The notes beneath the pieces were generated by a model. That model saw only the letters and a list, made by a program, of their open reading frames with translations, searched no databases and was not told the DNA's origin. 64,000 nt of DNA from Crotophaga sulcirostris. Lineage: Eukaryota > Chordata > Aves > Cuculiformes > Crotophagidae. Positions 24,501-38,700 of the stretch are shown piece after piece; the first letter of the stretch is position 1; every line of letters starts with the position of its first letter. The DNA is taken from positions 124,001-188,000 of the forward strand of contig VYZB01000221.1 in the NCBI GenBank assembly GCA_013397455.1, given 5' to 3'. Position numbers and translations under genes: made by a program.

Positions 24501-26153
24501 AAGGCTGAAAGCTGTGTATTAACTGGGTTTGACCTGAGCTGCTGGAGATTTTCACAGAGCATTTGAAAGACTAACTCAGGCAGAGGGATGAGATGTGTCT
24601 TGCAGATTATGAGACTCATTTTAGATGTCTGCGTCTTTCCTGAAATAGCATCAATTGTGCCTCCATGCAGTGTGGCCTGAGCACCCAACTCACATGCAGA
24701 TACCTGCAAGTAGGTACCTCCAGGTGGGTGCCTTTATCACTGAGCTGAGCTCTACCCACCGTGTCTGGAATGGCAAGAGAGCTTGGACCGCAGCTGAGAT
24801 GTTACATGTGGGCGAGTTTACACTGGGACAGAGACCAGAGAATGGGGATTAAGAGACAGAGCCATGTGGAGAGCTGGAAAAGGAAAGAGGACAAGATCAC
24901 ACTGAGAAGTGGTCAGGAGAGAAGGAAGAAGTACAATCACTGATGTGAGTTTTCAAGAGGAGGGCAGTAGCTGCCAAGGAGCCTAGCTGGTAATTTCGGA
25001 AGGAGCTGAAAGGTCAAGCTAGCTGACAGTGTGCTCTGAGAGATGGCTAGGAAATCCCTGTGCCAGCTCTGCTGAGAACAGCTCTGTTTGCATGTCCATG
25101 ACCTCAAACCCCTGGCATTTATTGAAGAGCTTGGTAGAAAAAGGGAGGAAAGCTGACATTGGATGTACAAAAGTTTGGAATTGATATACTGTGTTTAAAT
25201 AATATTACATTAATTAATCATCCTTCTGGGAATCTGACAGATCCTGACAGATGCGATCTATCCAATTGCATTAATCTACTCAATGTGATGGCAAGTCTGC
25301 ATGGGCCACCCTGCTCCACCTCGGCACAAAGCCAGCAGCCAGGATGATGGCCACAACCCCAGCCCTCAGGATAGAGCAAAAACCTCTGCAAGCAGCCTTA
25401 CAGAGGGTGCAAAGACAATGGCAGTCAGGGAATTTAAATGAAACCACTTGTTAGATTCTGCATGACCTTTTCCTTTGTTTGCAACAGGGATGTTGTGTTT
25501 CCTTGGGAAGATTGGAATGGGACAAGGAAATCTCTCCCTTTAAATGTTCTTAGTGGTTCTACATTCTTAGTGTTTTAAAAAATATAATACAGATACTTTT
25601 TTCATTAACATTGGGCCATATTTTGTATTCCACTTTATAAATAAGGATCCTTTATTAAAGAGATCTGATACAAGCTAACATAGGCCTAATGTTCAGTATT
25701 TTTGCAAAATAACAAAGTCAGGGAGTGATCAGGCTTTCTAAATAACACTGAAATAGAGAGAAACTGCCATTAGTTTTTTATTTGACTTTCTCTACTGTAA
25801 ATGAAAGTAGGTTTTGACAACTGGGTGATTTCAGGGTGTGATGTTCTGATTTCTCTGCAGGATATGATTACATCTGAATTCAGCATCCTTCACAAGTCTC
25901 TGTAGGCACCTCAGCCCTGAACCCCCAGGAATATGACAGATGCCTGGCAGGAAGCTGGCTGCTCATCTTTACACGACAGTTTCTTCCTTTCCTTAGGAAA
26001 ATAATTTTTAATTGCCAGGTTTTGAAAAAGAATGAGATGTCGCAAATATTTCCACAAATTTTTCTGAACTGAAGTGATAAAAATCACAATGGCTTTTAGA
26101 TATTTTAAAAGAAAATTAATGTTTCAGAGTGGGATACTAAGAAAACTATGACA
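21503..26153. other. Non-coding stretch, no gene recognised
   Basis: Several isolated splice-like motifs occur, for example an acceptor (CTGATTTCTCTGCAG) ending at about 25860 and a donor (GCAG|GTAATT) near 23713, but they do not pair into convincing coding exons. Short T-rich tracts occur around 23829-23846 and 23881-23890. No repeat family was recognised. Confidence 0.45.
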
Positions 26154-26167
26154 CTGCCACCTCGTGG
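26154..26167 (-). promoter_or_regulatory. CTCF-type binding motif (minus strand)
   Basis: The minus strand reads CCACGAGGTGGCAG. This differs from the classical vertebrate CTCF core CCGCGNGGNGGCAG only by A for G at position 3, an accepted variant. CTCF is the zinc-finger insulator and loop-anchor protein. The surrounding DNA is AT-rich with few CpGs, so the motif stands out. Occupancy is inference. Confidence 0.5.
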
Positions 26168-29100
26168 ATTCTGAGATAATATCTAGATCATATTTTACCA
26201 TCATTATTTACATAGTGGCATAAATGTGTGTCACACTTTGTGGCCAAATAATAGCTCATTTCTTACCCAGAGGACATTGCCAGATAGCTTCCAGATTATG
26301 GTAAATATTGAGGCTTCTAATGATATAGATTAGCATCTTAGTCTATGTAAGCAACTGTATAAGTGCAGTTCCTAACACTTTCTTTCTGGTTGAAAGTCAG
26401 GAGGCATATTCTCATATAAGCTGTGCTTTAAAAGTAATAGTAGTCTAAACTTGCCACTTACTCGGTTCCTCCATACCATCCACAAAAACTTTATTGAGAT
26501 GTAGTGATTCTTACCAATGGTGCCTGAGATTAAATTATCCTAAAAACTGTTGAAGGCTACTAATATAAGAAATAAAAGACTTCTCCATGTGTCATTGCAC
26601 ATTGTAATGTAAACTGAATTTAATAATTAGTCTCTGAGAAAGTCAGTGGAATGTGCATCTGAGGAATCCTTCACCTCTGGCATTCTGATGTATAAATAAT
26701 GTGGACTGAGAAGGGCTCTATTCTATTGGACCAAATAAATAAAAAAAAGGAATCTTCTTTTCCGAAGGATCTGAACTAAAAAAAAAGCATATCATTAGTG
26801 ACCTGCTAATGAATAAAGACTTAAGGAAAAAAAATATTATGGTAATTTCAGTGCTGTCCTTGCTTTTTGAGTTTACCAGGATCTCCACCAGGATGCTCAA
26901 ATCCCATGCATGTGGGAGCCAATATCTGAAGCAGAGCTTCTTGTAAAACATTGTTGCAGCTTGATGTGCAGCATGAATCCATTCTAAGACCAAACTATTG
27001 GCGGTTGTAATAAGCCAGTGATATCAATATTTGTATCAAGACAGCTCATCCCTTTAGGGGAATGAAAAATAACACTTCTGCATACTTGAAATTCAGCTAT
27101 GAAGACATTTGTGAAAGAAGAGTTGTGCTGTACTGAGAGAAAACAGAAGCTAGGGGAATGTTGTTAAACCCGTTAAATAAAAAATGCCTAAAGACTGCTT
27201 GAGTATAAAAATGGGAAAACAGACACCATCACTGGCATAAACTCCATTATGGTTCATATTTAAGGCTAGACAATGATTCATACTGTTTCACTAGACTCAG
27301 CATGCTGCAAAAAGCACTTGAAATAATTAACACTTAGAATTAAACTACTTAGATTTCGCATCATCAAACATTTCACTTTCTGTAATTCCCTCTACAACTG
27401 TGATTTCTTTGCATTAATTATTTTCTCTATTTACCAGTTCTCAGTTGCTTTTTAAGTTGCTCATACTTCCTTCTTCTATAAATCTGAACACTGTTTTGTT
27501 TTGGTTTTGGCTCTTGCATCTTACTCATACTCACACTTCTGCTGGCTAGTTGAAAAAATATATTGCATCAAGTATGGTCCTCAAATTGCTGAAAGGAGTT
27601 TTCTGTTTATTTAGTTTAATCATTGCTTTTGCCTTACTTGGTATTCATAACATGCTTACTCATTACTGCAGTTTGATTGTTTAATATTGGAGACAATATC
27701 ACAAAATATAATTTTCCTATTTCTCTCACAAAAAATACTCATTTGGTTTTGATAAGGTTTAAGAAAGAACACATGTGAAGGGGGAGTCTCATTATATCCC
27801 AAAGCTTTTATCAAGAAATATAGATCAGAGTCTTCAATATGACAAAGTCAGTGAATTTGTGGAGACAAAGACCTCATAGATAACTTGAGAAGAATGGATC
27901 TAGGAAATATTAGAAAATTCACTAGATTTGACAGAATGCACTTTGAAGGTATGGTGACACTGGGAAACCTCAGAAGGTATTTGTAGCCATAGCAATGAAG
28001 GAGAAATCCAGGGAGAGATCCAGACTACATAAGTATAAAAGGATTGCTGTATTGGATTAGGACAAAAGTCTAAAACAACCCATCAAACTCCTGACAGTCA
28101 CCTACAGCATATGTCTGGGGAAGTAGCACAAGAACATACAAGGAAACATACAAGGATATTTCCCCTGGTTTTCTGCTCAGTTTCCAACAGTCTGTGGCTG
28201 GAGGACTTCCTGAGCCAATTGCTGATTCCTCAGGCTTTTGTTTCATTGCTCTTGAAGGACATTTCTTCCATCCTTTTTTCATATTACTTTTTGTAGTTGT
28301 ATATACTTCTGGCCCCCAGTGTCCTCTGCCAATGAGTTCCACCATTTAACTAGAAAATCCAGCACTTCCTCCTGTATGTTTTAACCCCTCTACCTTGTCG
28401 TTCTTTTTGATCTCTTCTGTATTTTTAGAAATATTGAATACATTTTCAATTTCTTTTTCTCTGTGATATTTTGATTTCTTTCTACCTCTTAAATTTCCCC
28501 CTCATTGTCACTTTCCAAGATGGTAAATCCTGATCAATTTAGTCTCTCACTTCTCTTGAGCACTCTCCTTGTATTCAGAACCTCTTTCTAGTTTTACCAT
28601 GTTTTAATGTCAGTCCCTGGAACCCATGAAAACAAATCTTTTCCAAACCAATAAACTTTCCTTAATAATAATACAATGTTTCATATTTTGAGAATATGCA
28701 GATTTCTTTTGGAGTATGTTTTCGTTCAAAGTTATCCTGAGAGTTCATCATTCAGGTCTCAGAAGCCAAATTAATACAAGCTGGGTGTGAACTGCACACC
28801 CACGTGTGCACAGTTGTTTCTTCATTGTTTTTACAATTTATTGCATGTATCTGGCTGTGTAATTCTTAGCCCTTGTGCTTTCTCAGTCAATTTGGGGAGA
28901 ATCTGTTTATCCCTCAAGGGAAATTATGGGAAAGTACTGGCAGACTATCAGCTTTCGACTGAGTTAGTCAGCATTCTCGCTGCAAAATACCAGGTTAAAA
29001 AAAAAAAAACATGTCTAACTAATCTACCGTGGGATAATTTTCTTGGTCTCAAGGTACTTCCAATGGAGGGCAACATTTTTTGTTTGTGTGTGTAGGTGGA

Positions 29101-31392
29101 CTTTAGGTTTCAAATTTAAATAGGAGCTATGGCTTATACTGCTGTGTCTTCACAGGTTGTTCCGTTGAAGATTTTTACTAACCTTCTGAAAAAAATGTTA
29201 ATATTAATCTTCCTGTGCTTGGCATTTGTTGAAATAGTTACAGTGAGAAGATTGCCCAGAGTACACTTGGATTAAAACCTTGAGTAATGACAAAAGATGC
29301 TGATCGACTCCTCTGTACAGAGCAGGGGACTCTGAAGAAACCAAGTGCTTGGATCTGCTTCCTGCTGGTACTCACTAGAGCTGTTAAACCAACATAGACC
29401 TCCAGATTTTGTTGATGAGCTGATTTTCACAGAGCTCATCACCTCAGAATTCAAAACATGAAGCTCAAGCTCCTGTAATTGCTGAAAATGATATTCACCT
29501 CACCTGATTTCGAAAGTGCGAAAGCCTGACATGTAATGTAAACTAGTCCAATCCTACCTGTAGTCAATGAAGAGAGATGGATCCATATGGGAAGCAACTG
29601 TTCTGCCTTCACTTTTAGCATGCCCTCATCAGCCCAGACAACAACTGTAGAGCTGATTTCTTGGAAAGTTAACATTGACGCTAGGAGAATCCCATTCTGA
29701 AAGCCATCATGCACTGACACTCAAATGGAAAACAAAATTACTTGTAAAGGGGAGAAGACTACATCAAATAAGAACCCTAAGGGGAAATTCTACACATAAC
29801 CTAGCTGGTCCCATTATTCTCATCAAGGCAGCTGAAGTCAGTTCCTAACTGCACCCCTCACTTGAAGTGCAAAGCCTGAGCGGAAGGATGGTCTTAACTC
29901 AAAGTCTTAAAAAAGGTGCAAACCAGAAGATGTAAATTAAAAAGATAAGTCAGCAATAACTCCCAGAAAGCAGATACCAAGCATAGTATGTAGCTGTCTA
30001 GCAGCATCATCTTTCCTTTGGCATTTCTCTGAACTGGTATATATTTACTTCCTGGCGGCTCTGTGAGTGGATGTGTGGATGTATGCTCTGGTGTGGCTGA
30101 GTTCAGAAGCAGGTGAGATGAGGTGCCACTAGGAGCATCCTTAGAAGGCTCCAACTCTTCACCTTCATTAGTTTCCTCCAGGGGCACACCTTACCTCTCA
30201 AAAAGCAGTTTTGGTCCAGGACACTTAAAGGCTGTGCAGCTCTGCTGTAAGGTGAGACGATGATAAATGAAACATCTTTGAAGGTCTAACTTCTCCTCAA
30301 GGCAGTGGCTCTTGTCTCAATGCTGACTCCCAGCACTGCAAGATAGAAATACACTGGTTAATGCAACACTTCACATAAACTGAAGAAAATACTATACTAC
30401 TTCAGAGAGTGGAAAGATACTATAAAAGTCTGTTTGGAAGCAAGATGCAACCATAAATTCCAGAAAGAACCAAACAGGGCAAAAAACCAAAGAGAAACTA
30501 AGAAAAATAAAACACTGCAAACAAAAGTGAAAGCCAAACCAAACTGTAATAACTGCAAGAACATTTTGAATTTTACAACTGTAATTAATTATTTGAAGAG
30601 GCACAATGTTTTTGATAAAGGCAGTGAGGGCTTATGTGATTAGACAGCCATAAAGCTAGTTTGTTGCAGTTTGATAACAAATTTTTTACTGATGGGGAAC
30701 TGGGCTTTAAACAGGAGAAATCAGAGCTGGAAATCATTTTGAAAGGGCATTAGAAAGATATTTCATCATCTTGCTCCACAGAATTCAACTTCATAGTTTC
30801 TGTTATATTTTACAATATTTCATTTTTAGAAACAACAGCTTGTAAATTTGAATAGAGTCTTTCTAAAAGTGAGTTTTGAAGAACGATTTTGTTACTTACC
30901 TTTTCTTTTGTGTAGAAATAACTGTTTTCTGGAGGAAAATACACTATCTGCCAAGTAAACTTCTATGATTTCTTAAAAAGAGTATTGATTTCTGCAAGGA
31001 TGATGCAAATATTAAAACAATGAATAACTTTAGCTTATCGTTGCTTATTTTTTAATTAGCCTAAATATTAGTTGAATTTTTGTTACTTGAAATAAACATC
31101 ACAGTGTAAGAACAGAAGTAATGACTGTCATTTCAAATTTGGTCTTGCCATTTTGATGTTCTGTTTTAGAAAGTCGTTCCAGGTAATAATTATGCATTTA
31201 TAACAGACACTTGCCGTGGTACATTCTAACTTGTGCTTCAGAAAACACAGGAAACCACATGCAGAATAAAATTATGCAGTAGGAGTTGTAATTGGTCTAT
31301 GAACTACAATGCCAAGGGACAGAACCACCTGCAGATCTTCTCTTTCAAGGCACCTGCATGAAGGGCCACCATTATACTCACCATTGAATCCA
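26168..31392. other. Non-coding stretch, no gene recognised
   Basis: AT-rich sequence. A run of 12 A lies at about 28997-29009. A 7-bp inverted repeat (GGGTGTG/CACACCC, 5-base loop) is at 28783-28801. No exon or repeat family could be supported. Confidence 0.45.
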
Positions 31393-31457
31393 TTTTTTTT
31401 TTTTTTTTTGGAAAGACATCCCAATTTGAAAAAGAACCTCTTTTTTTTTTTTTTTTT
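31393..31457 (+). repeat. Two 17-base poly-T tracts 31 bases apart
   Basis: T runs occupy 31393-31409 and 31441-31457. The spacer between them is not repetitive. They could be poly-A tails of minus-strand retrocopies, but no recognisable retrocopy body adjoins them, so simple-sequence origin is equally likely. Confidence 0.8.
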
Positions 31458-34400
31458 AAGTTCCTCTGAAACAGCACCAAGAGACCTGTATGCACGTATT
31501 CCGTAAAGAGGTTCACAGATAGTGTAGGACTCAGCTTGGAACTAGAGGGATCATCGGCAGCACATTTACATGCTAATGTCTCTTTATTTGAAATTACCAT
31601 TTTGCTTAGTATAAGTATACAAAGAACACATATATATATTTATGTACACTTTTTTTTTTCCCAATGAAGGGAGTGGTATTCAGTAGATGTCTGCTTGTAA
31701 TCTGGCTTTGTTTGAGTGTAGAGACTGGAGACCTTCTTATGTTTTATAGGTACATATTCGAACTCTACCATTATTATTTGTTGACTGTCTTTATAGCTAA
31801 AGTTCTGATTACATTTCGGCTGCAAGGATGCAATTAAATTAATGGATAAGACTTTGTCTGCTACTGGCTATCCTGTCTTGCTTTTCACAGAAACATTGCT
31901 CTTGTTACTTTGAGAAATGCAGGAGATGAACACATTATTTTGGGCAGTCATAGCATAAGAAGTTTAGAGATTTGAGTTATTTATAGTCTTGAAACAGGGA
32001 GTGGTTGTTTAAAATTTTACTCCCTGAAGCAATGTCACTGTAAGTCTGAAGTTTTCTTTCTTTCTGAAGAACATAATTACATTCTCCCTAACACTGTTGC
32101 CCCAATGAACTGCAATGCTCTGACAGGAGCTATTTCTCAGAGCAAAAGGATTGCCCACCTGGGACTGCTCAAGGGAGATGTGAGAAGGCACAAGGTGGGA
32201 CAGTTTTTCTGTGGTCTGAACATGTTTACTCAAAACTGGGCTAAGACTCTTGAAATGGTTTCAGAAGACAGAAGTTGATGGATGGTTATAGCCAGAACTG
32301 TACCTCTTCTGTATGTTTTACATAGTACAACTTAATGATTGGCCTTCTCGGCAATAAGAAACTGCCCTTCTGGTAATGAGCTTCATTATGAACTGCCACG
32401 ACCCTTAAGTATTTTGATCTGTTATAGTCCATGCCTCCTTTGCTCTGTTGTTGTTGCTACTTGGCATAACTAAGCTAAAACTAACTTGGAAACATTTATG
32501 AGGACTGCAAATACTCAGAGTGAGTACAGTGGAGATGTACCCTGTGAGTATAGAATCCCCATGACATTCAGAATTCAAATCTTCTCCTTTTTCAGTATAT
32601 TTTTTTTAGTTTAATCACATGCATATTCAAGAATTTTTAGGAGGTTAGCACAGTCTGGTTTCGTACTGTAACAGTAAAAATATACCTTTCTGTGTCATAT
32701 CCATCATAATACGATCCTCCATTCTTGCTGGTATAGCTCTGCTCTGGATAATTCTCAAGAAGAATAATAAAAAAATGATCTATTGTATCAACAGAAGGAG
32801 AAGGATTGTCAATAATCCTCCAGAGAGACTCCTGGCACAGGAGCTGGCAGAGACCTAGCCAGAGCTATATGGTTACTCTCTGGATTGACCCATCCCTGGC
32901 TTCCAGGCTTCTTGTCTGCCCTTCTGAACTTCTGCAATGCATCAAAGCTGAGTTACAAGTTATGCACGCTGACTGCTTCCCTACTTTCTGGGAGTAGGGA
33001 GGGTGGAGGTGGTGGTACCATTGCATCCATTCTTCAGAAGAGGCCAGCACACCTGGTTAGGGGTGTTGCACACCACTGATACATCTCTGTGCGTAGGGGA
33101 GGCAGAATAGAACTGACTACCTTCTCTGAGATGATTTTGACTTTTCTAATATAATCTCTACCTCCAATGAACATGAATGATAGTAGTATTTTTTTTGTAG
33201 GATGTGCATTATATCCAAGATGGATTAGCTTGATTTCAAACACAAATGAAAAAGAAAACTGTACTGCTATCAATCTTACTATTTATCTGATAAAAACACC
33301 CCAAATGTGCTGAAATGAAATAAAGTGGAAGAGTGTAGATGTTCAACAGTATGTAGGAAAACTATAGAGTACTTGCACCTTACATTCTGAAGATGGCAGT
33401 TGGCTTGAAGGTGGATAAAACAGTATCATGGCATATTCCTGTTCAAGTCTGTTAAGACAATTTCTTCTGCCTATCCATAGTCTGTTTTAAAATGTACCTT
33501 TATTTTTCTCTCTACTACCGGCTTTATTCAAATGTAAATCTATTGATTTTAGCAGAGTTCTGATATTTATCTCATTTTCTCAGTGTATTTTTCTAGTCTT
33601 ATGCATGACTTTTCTCTCCTGAAAAACCCAAGGAAGAAAAACCTACCAAAGTCTATTACATGCAAACTGAAGCCCAGCAACTGCACACTGTGGGAGGCTG
33701 AGGGGTTATTACTGGGTGCTGACCATGTTTTTAACACTCTGAGGTTAGCTTGCTGTAAGATAGAGTACTGGGCTAGGTGGACCTATCTGTCTGATATGCT
33801 ACAGCCTTTATTGTATTCTTCTGATTGCTACTCTACTGTTAAATTATTTGAATTCTCTCTTAGGGAGACTAATGTACTGAGCTAATTTTAGAGTCTGAAA
33901 ATACTAAAATGAATAAAAAACCCTGGCATATTTAATAATTGAGGTGAGGGGGTGTCCCAATAAAAGACCAATGATCAAAATAGAAAGAAACTCACCAAAC
34001 ACCCTTCTTCCTTACTCCCCAATGATATATGGCTAACCACAAGAAAGAGAAATAGTCTGTCTTTTTAGATGTGATGGGGGAGTTCCTACTGGATTTATCA
34101 CAGTAATACTCCTTTGACGAGCCAGAAATCATGGAGGCATCCTAGGGATGATTTTTTTTCCTAAAGAAAATGGTTAAAGTCTGTGGGAAAACAAAGAAGA
34201 AAGCTTATATTTATGCTGCTGCTACTAGAGCATCGGATTAACATTTGGGGTTTTAATTTGAGCAGTGTCAAATACCATAGTGCTTAGAAGCAGAAGTACA
34301 AATATTTGCACTTAGAATTAAGGCTTTTATTCTTTTACCACAGCATATGTGCTTGTACATTTTTAAATATAGAATCACATGTGAGATAAACTTGGCAGCC

Positions 34401-35640
34401 TAGGATGCTAAAAGATAGGAAGGTACCATGTCCAGGGCATTACCCTGTGGTCTGGGAGCCTGGAAACTTTGGCTAAGTTAGGAGTTAGAGTCCCTCCCAT
34501 CATCTCATTTCTCATAAATAATCTGGAGAGCTTTCCTTCTCATTTTGTTTGGTAGCTTGGCAGTCTGGGGAATCACCTGGGGTGAGGGGATCAGCACTCA
34601 GATCCTTCCACTGCTTGGTGGGATGAGATTTCCAAGGTGTTTCTGGCCATTCTTTCTTGTGCTATTGCTTCTGTTTAGCATTGTATAAATATTGAGCACT
34701 TTAAGGACATTGCATAAATAGCAAGCATTTTAAGAACAGCAATTAGAGCTTTCACATAGGCTGTAGGAGAGGCAGTCTCTGCCTCCTCTAAATATTTTGT
34801 GCATGTGATCAGAAGCATCCTCATCCAGGAATAACTGAGAGCGCCTTTATTTAGATGACCCAGCACTCCAATTGATAGAGTTGGGAGGTCAGAGCTTGTC
34901 ACTGCTGGAGAGGATACCAGTGACCCTGGACCATTGGTCTGGCTGCATGTGACTTTCTTGCAGTTTTACTTCAGTTGAGAGGAAAGAACCTCTTTCATCC
35001 CAAATAGGTGCAAATAGGTACCCTATCAGAACATTAATTTGGGTACCAGCATCTTCATCACAGCATAGTTTCCATGGGATTAAATGCCTTCCTAGTTATC
35101 AAGTCAGTTCTCAAAGGATGGGCAAGGACCACAATATTGTTACTGGATGTGGAGCAGTGCTACTAGGATTTAAATGAAAGATGCATGTTCAAAGATTTTG
35201 GTGCTGCCAAAATGTAGGTGGTTCTGGTATACTCATCTGCAGAAATGTAGAAAGTCATGAGGATTTTTTTGGGTGCATCTCTAGTGTTAAATGGAGGTTT
35301 GAAGGATATTAATTTGGGACTTCAAGAGTTGGTTAGGAAACTCAGTCCCTGTTGTGAAGATAGTAATTGGAAGGATAGAGCTTTCCCACACAACAGAAGT
35401 TCAGATTAAGCACTAAGTTGAGTTCATGCCTGTTTCACATAATGCAAAGTGACCTCGCAATTGTACCTGTTCAGTTGTGGGCACCAAATGATAAAGAATA
35501 GCTGTCTGACAGCCTGCTTGGCCTTTAGCTGTGTTTCTAAGCCTACAAGGCACACTTGGCCAGCACAGTGAAAGAACAGCTACACCCAAGTAAACAGTCT
35601 GATTCAGAGTTTCTTTCCTTTGCCTAAATGAAATGTGCAG
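31458..35640. other. Non-coding stretch, no gene recognised
   Basis: No convincing exon, RNA gene or repeat family could be supported. Open frames are all about 60-100 codons, overlapping on both strands. Confidence 0.45.
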
Positions 35641-35713
35641 AGGAGGGACTCGGCAGCCCCCAGTTTGGAGAGCACAGGATTCACAGGCAGCAGCTCACTG
35701 CGGAAGCGCACTG
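35641..35713 (+). other. Candidate exon (73 bases, one open frame)
   Basis: An acceptor-like AATGTGCAG ends at 35640 behind the pyrimidine-rich TTTCTTTCCTTTGCC. A donor (CACTG|GTGAGG) begins at 35714. The frame starting at 35641 is open throughout and includes SSSLRKRT, and the segment has three CpGs, more than its surroundings. The A/G-rich bases right before the acceptor AG weaken it, and I recognise no protein family. Confidence 0.2.
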
Positions 35714-38700
35714 GTGAGGAAACCTTTCCTCAAGCAGGTTATAACGATCTTTCCCAAAGCATGATGTTTGTTCACCCTTTCCAGGCTGGCAATGCTGGCA
35801 CTCCTAGCCAAGGAATAGCTCTGTCATTGTCCCAGTGGCTGTGGCCTCTTGCAAACCCCACCGATTATCCAGGGTACACAGCACAACAGGGTCTCCTGGG
35901 GAACACAGTGCAACATCCTGCAAACTGCCCCCTCGTCCCCACCAGCCTAGGCTGAGGTTACTTCTGCAGAACAATAGGCTCAGCTCTATTTCACTGTCAG
36001 CATGGTGACAAATGGTGGCCCGCTGAGACTCTGAGACATATGTAACTTGGCTGGCGATCAATGGCAAAGGTCACAAGTTGTCGACTTGCATTTTAAAGCT
36101 CAATGAGATGGTTTTGTGCCGTATTAGCCTCTGTGTATTAAGTTTCAGCAAAGAGGGGGCAGGGGAGGAAGAGATTTTTATCTGGAGTTAGGTGATGTTA
36201 AATGTTCTGAATAATTAGATAAGATTGCGTGTGTCAAACTCTGTAAAGAACAGATCATGTTTTCTGATAAAATGTCTCTGATTCCCTCTGCCTCCCTGCC
36301 CTTCAGTACATACATGCATGCATGCACCCACAGGCACTTTTAAAGTGGTTTCAGGGCTCATTAAGTAAGCTGGACTGGTAACTCTAGAAAATGTCATTCC
36401 CTCTCAATGGGGCAATGAATTCATGCTCTGCACATTTTTGGAAGTCTCAAAAAGTAGCCAAAGTAGGTGAAAATTCACTTTCCATGGCTGGTCCTTTCAC
36501 TGTCAGCATGGAACTTTTAAAGCCAGACTAAGCACCCATTGCCTGGGCAGTGTCCCAGAGTTTACATCACAATGTCTGGTGCTTCAACTCAGTTTACTTT
36601 CAAAACTCCTACTGAATTTCCAAAGAGGTGTGCAAAGCTTACCAGAAACAGGCATAAGGATACCCATAATGTACTCCTGGCCCCGCTTGAAAGAAACCTT
36701 GACCAAATCTGAGCCATGCTGGGAAAACCTGGTGTGAGGATGTGATTATGCAGAGGTGTCCCGATGGGCTGCAGTTCCTTCAGAGACTAGAGGAGAAGCC
36801 AGGAGGAGGACTGCATTTACCCCTTCTACCTCAAGCCAAATCCACCCTCTTCCCAGCATTTAGCTTATCCTAAAGGAAAGAAGATACCTTCCTGAGCAAA
36901 GTGGCATTTTGAACATTTGTTTTATTCATATCCTCTGACTTCCCTGGCTGCTGTCACATCAATGTTATTAAATTGGGATTTGTGGTAGTTTATCAGGCAG
37001 AATGCCTGAAAGCTCTGGAAGGCAAACATGTACCAGAGGTAGAAACACCAGGGAAATTACAAGAAAATCATTAAGATGAAGAATGCTTTAAAGACAGTGC
37101 CACTACTCCACAGGTTAGGTTTTTTAGTTCATTATAACCCAGTAAATCTGGTGTCGGTAGAAGCTAGCAAGTATACCTAGAGTTGGGTTTTTCCAGACAG
37201 ATACCTTCTACATATGAATAAGTTTGTCTTCTGCAGAGGGAAACAAGGGGAGCATCAGTCCCCATCTGCAGATCGTAGAGGAGCCATTGAGTGGAGTGGT
37301 AACCTGAGCATCCTTCTTCCACAGTGCAGGTGATAGGACCAAGCAGGAATACTGTATACCCCTTTCCCACAGATGTTGGCTGATGCTTCTTACATGTGGT
37401 GAGGTTACAGAGTCTTTTGTGGGGTCTCACTGCAGTTTACTCCTCACATATCTGCTTGACACTAGTTTTCCTTGCTCTGGGGCCTAATTACTAAGGAGGA
37501 CGATGGCTGTATGCTGTGGTGGGGCTGTGGCACGAGCCCCACATGGCAGGTGAACCTGTGCTCCCTACGGTCAGTGCTTCAAGGTGACCAACCTGGGGCA
37601 CCCATTGAGCAGCTGGAGGCACTATGGTTGGTCATGGTATATTAAGAGTCCACCATACTCTAGCAAAAACTGATGAAGAGGGGAAATAGTGAAAGCAGCT
37701 ATGAAAATTCCCTTCCACATTTGTTTTTCCAGTGCAGATATTGTATGAGTACAAATAGATGAGTGCTAGGCATGACAATGTTATTCACTCTTTTGAGCTC
37801 ATGCTTGTCTGTGAATCACCAGACTATGAGATGGAGAGAGGAATATATGCTATATTTGCTGAACAGATCCTGCATCCCATGGAAGTTAATGGGTACACAA
37901 TGCCTCAGGTGAGGACAGGATCTGCAGGGTGTGTGGAAAAAACTGTGAGACCTCGGGTAAGCCAAGGCTCACTCATGGTGCTCATCTGTAAGCAGTTCTT
38001 GTAAGAGATGCTGAACGGGAATAATGTCAACCCTCTGCTCTTTCCTGACAGGGATTTTACACTTCGTATTGATGCATCCTTGAGGAATTAAATACCATTT
38101 GAAAATATCTATACTTACATACTTAGCACTGCTAGGGGAGCAGAGGCAGGACACAGAGGTGTGTGCTCTCCCTTCCCCCATCCACTGTGCAAGGAGCTGA
38201 TGCCAATGAACAAAGCTGGTACTTACAGCCTTACTCAAGGATAGTTTAAAATCAAGAGAAAGATAATACTTTTGAAACCAGGGCCATAATTACTATTTAT
38301 TTCAACAGCAATTTGCCTTATTATGGTGCACAGCATTTGTTACCTAGGCAACAGGTTTCTGTAGAGGTCTGGCTCAAATTAAAGTAAATCAGGCAAGATC
38401 TAAAGTCAATATCAATATTATATTTTAAAACCAAAAGACTAGGGAGTTAGCAATTTCACCTAACTGTTGTATTTTTTATTGTTGTCATAGGCAGATACAA
38501 GCAGCACAGTTTGCATCCAAGTAATACTTTTCTCTGCTGTGCCTGACTGATCTTCTTCCTACGTTTTTGCAAATAAAGTGAATTTTGTAGAGCCCTGCTC
38601 TTTCCTTAGGAAATAATTGTGGGCCTGGACAAATGACATGCAATACACTGTTGCAGCCGTGTGAAAGCACCACTAATGTGCCTAACCTGCCGTTTTAGTT

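Noticed and set aside
31393..31457. Poly-T tracts as tails of processed pseudogenes
   Set aside because: No recognisable retrocopy body or target-site duplication adjoins either tract.
37759..38004. 81-codon + strand frame with a donor-like TCAG|GTGAGG
   Set aside because: The only nearby acceptor (GTGAATCACCAG) lacks a pyrimidine tract, and part of the segment may be old repeat-like sequence (GGAAGTTAATGGG).
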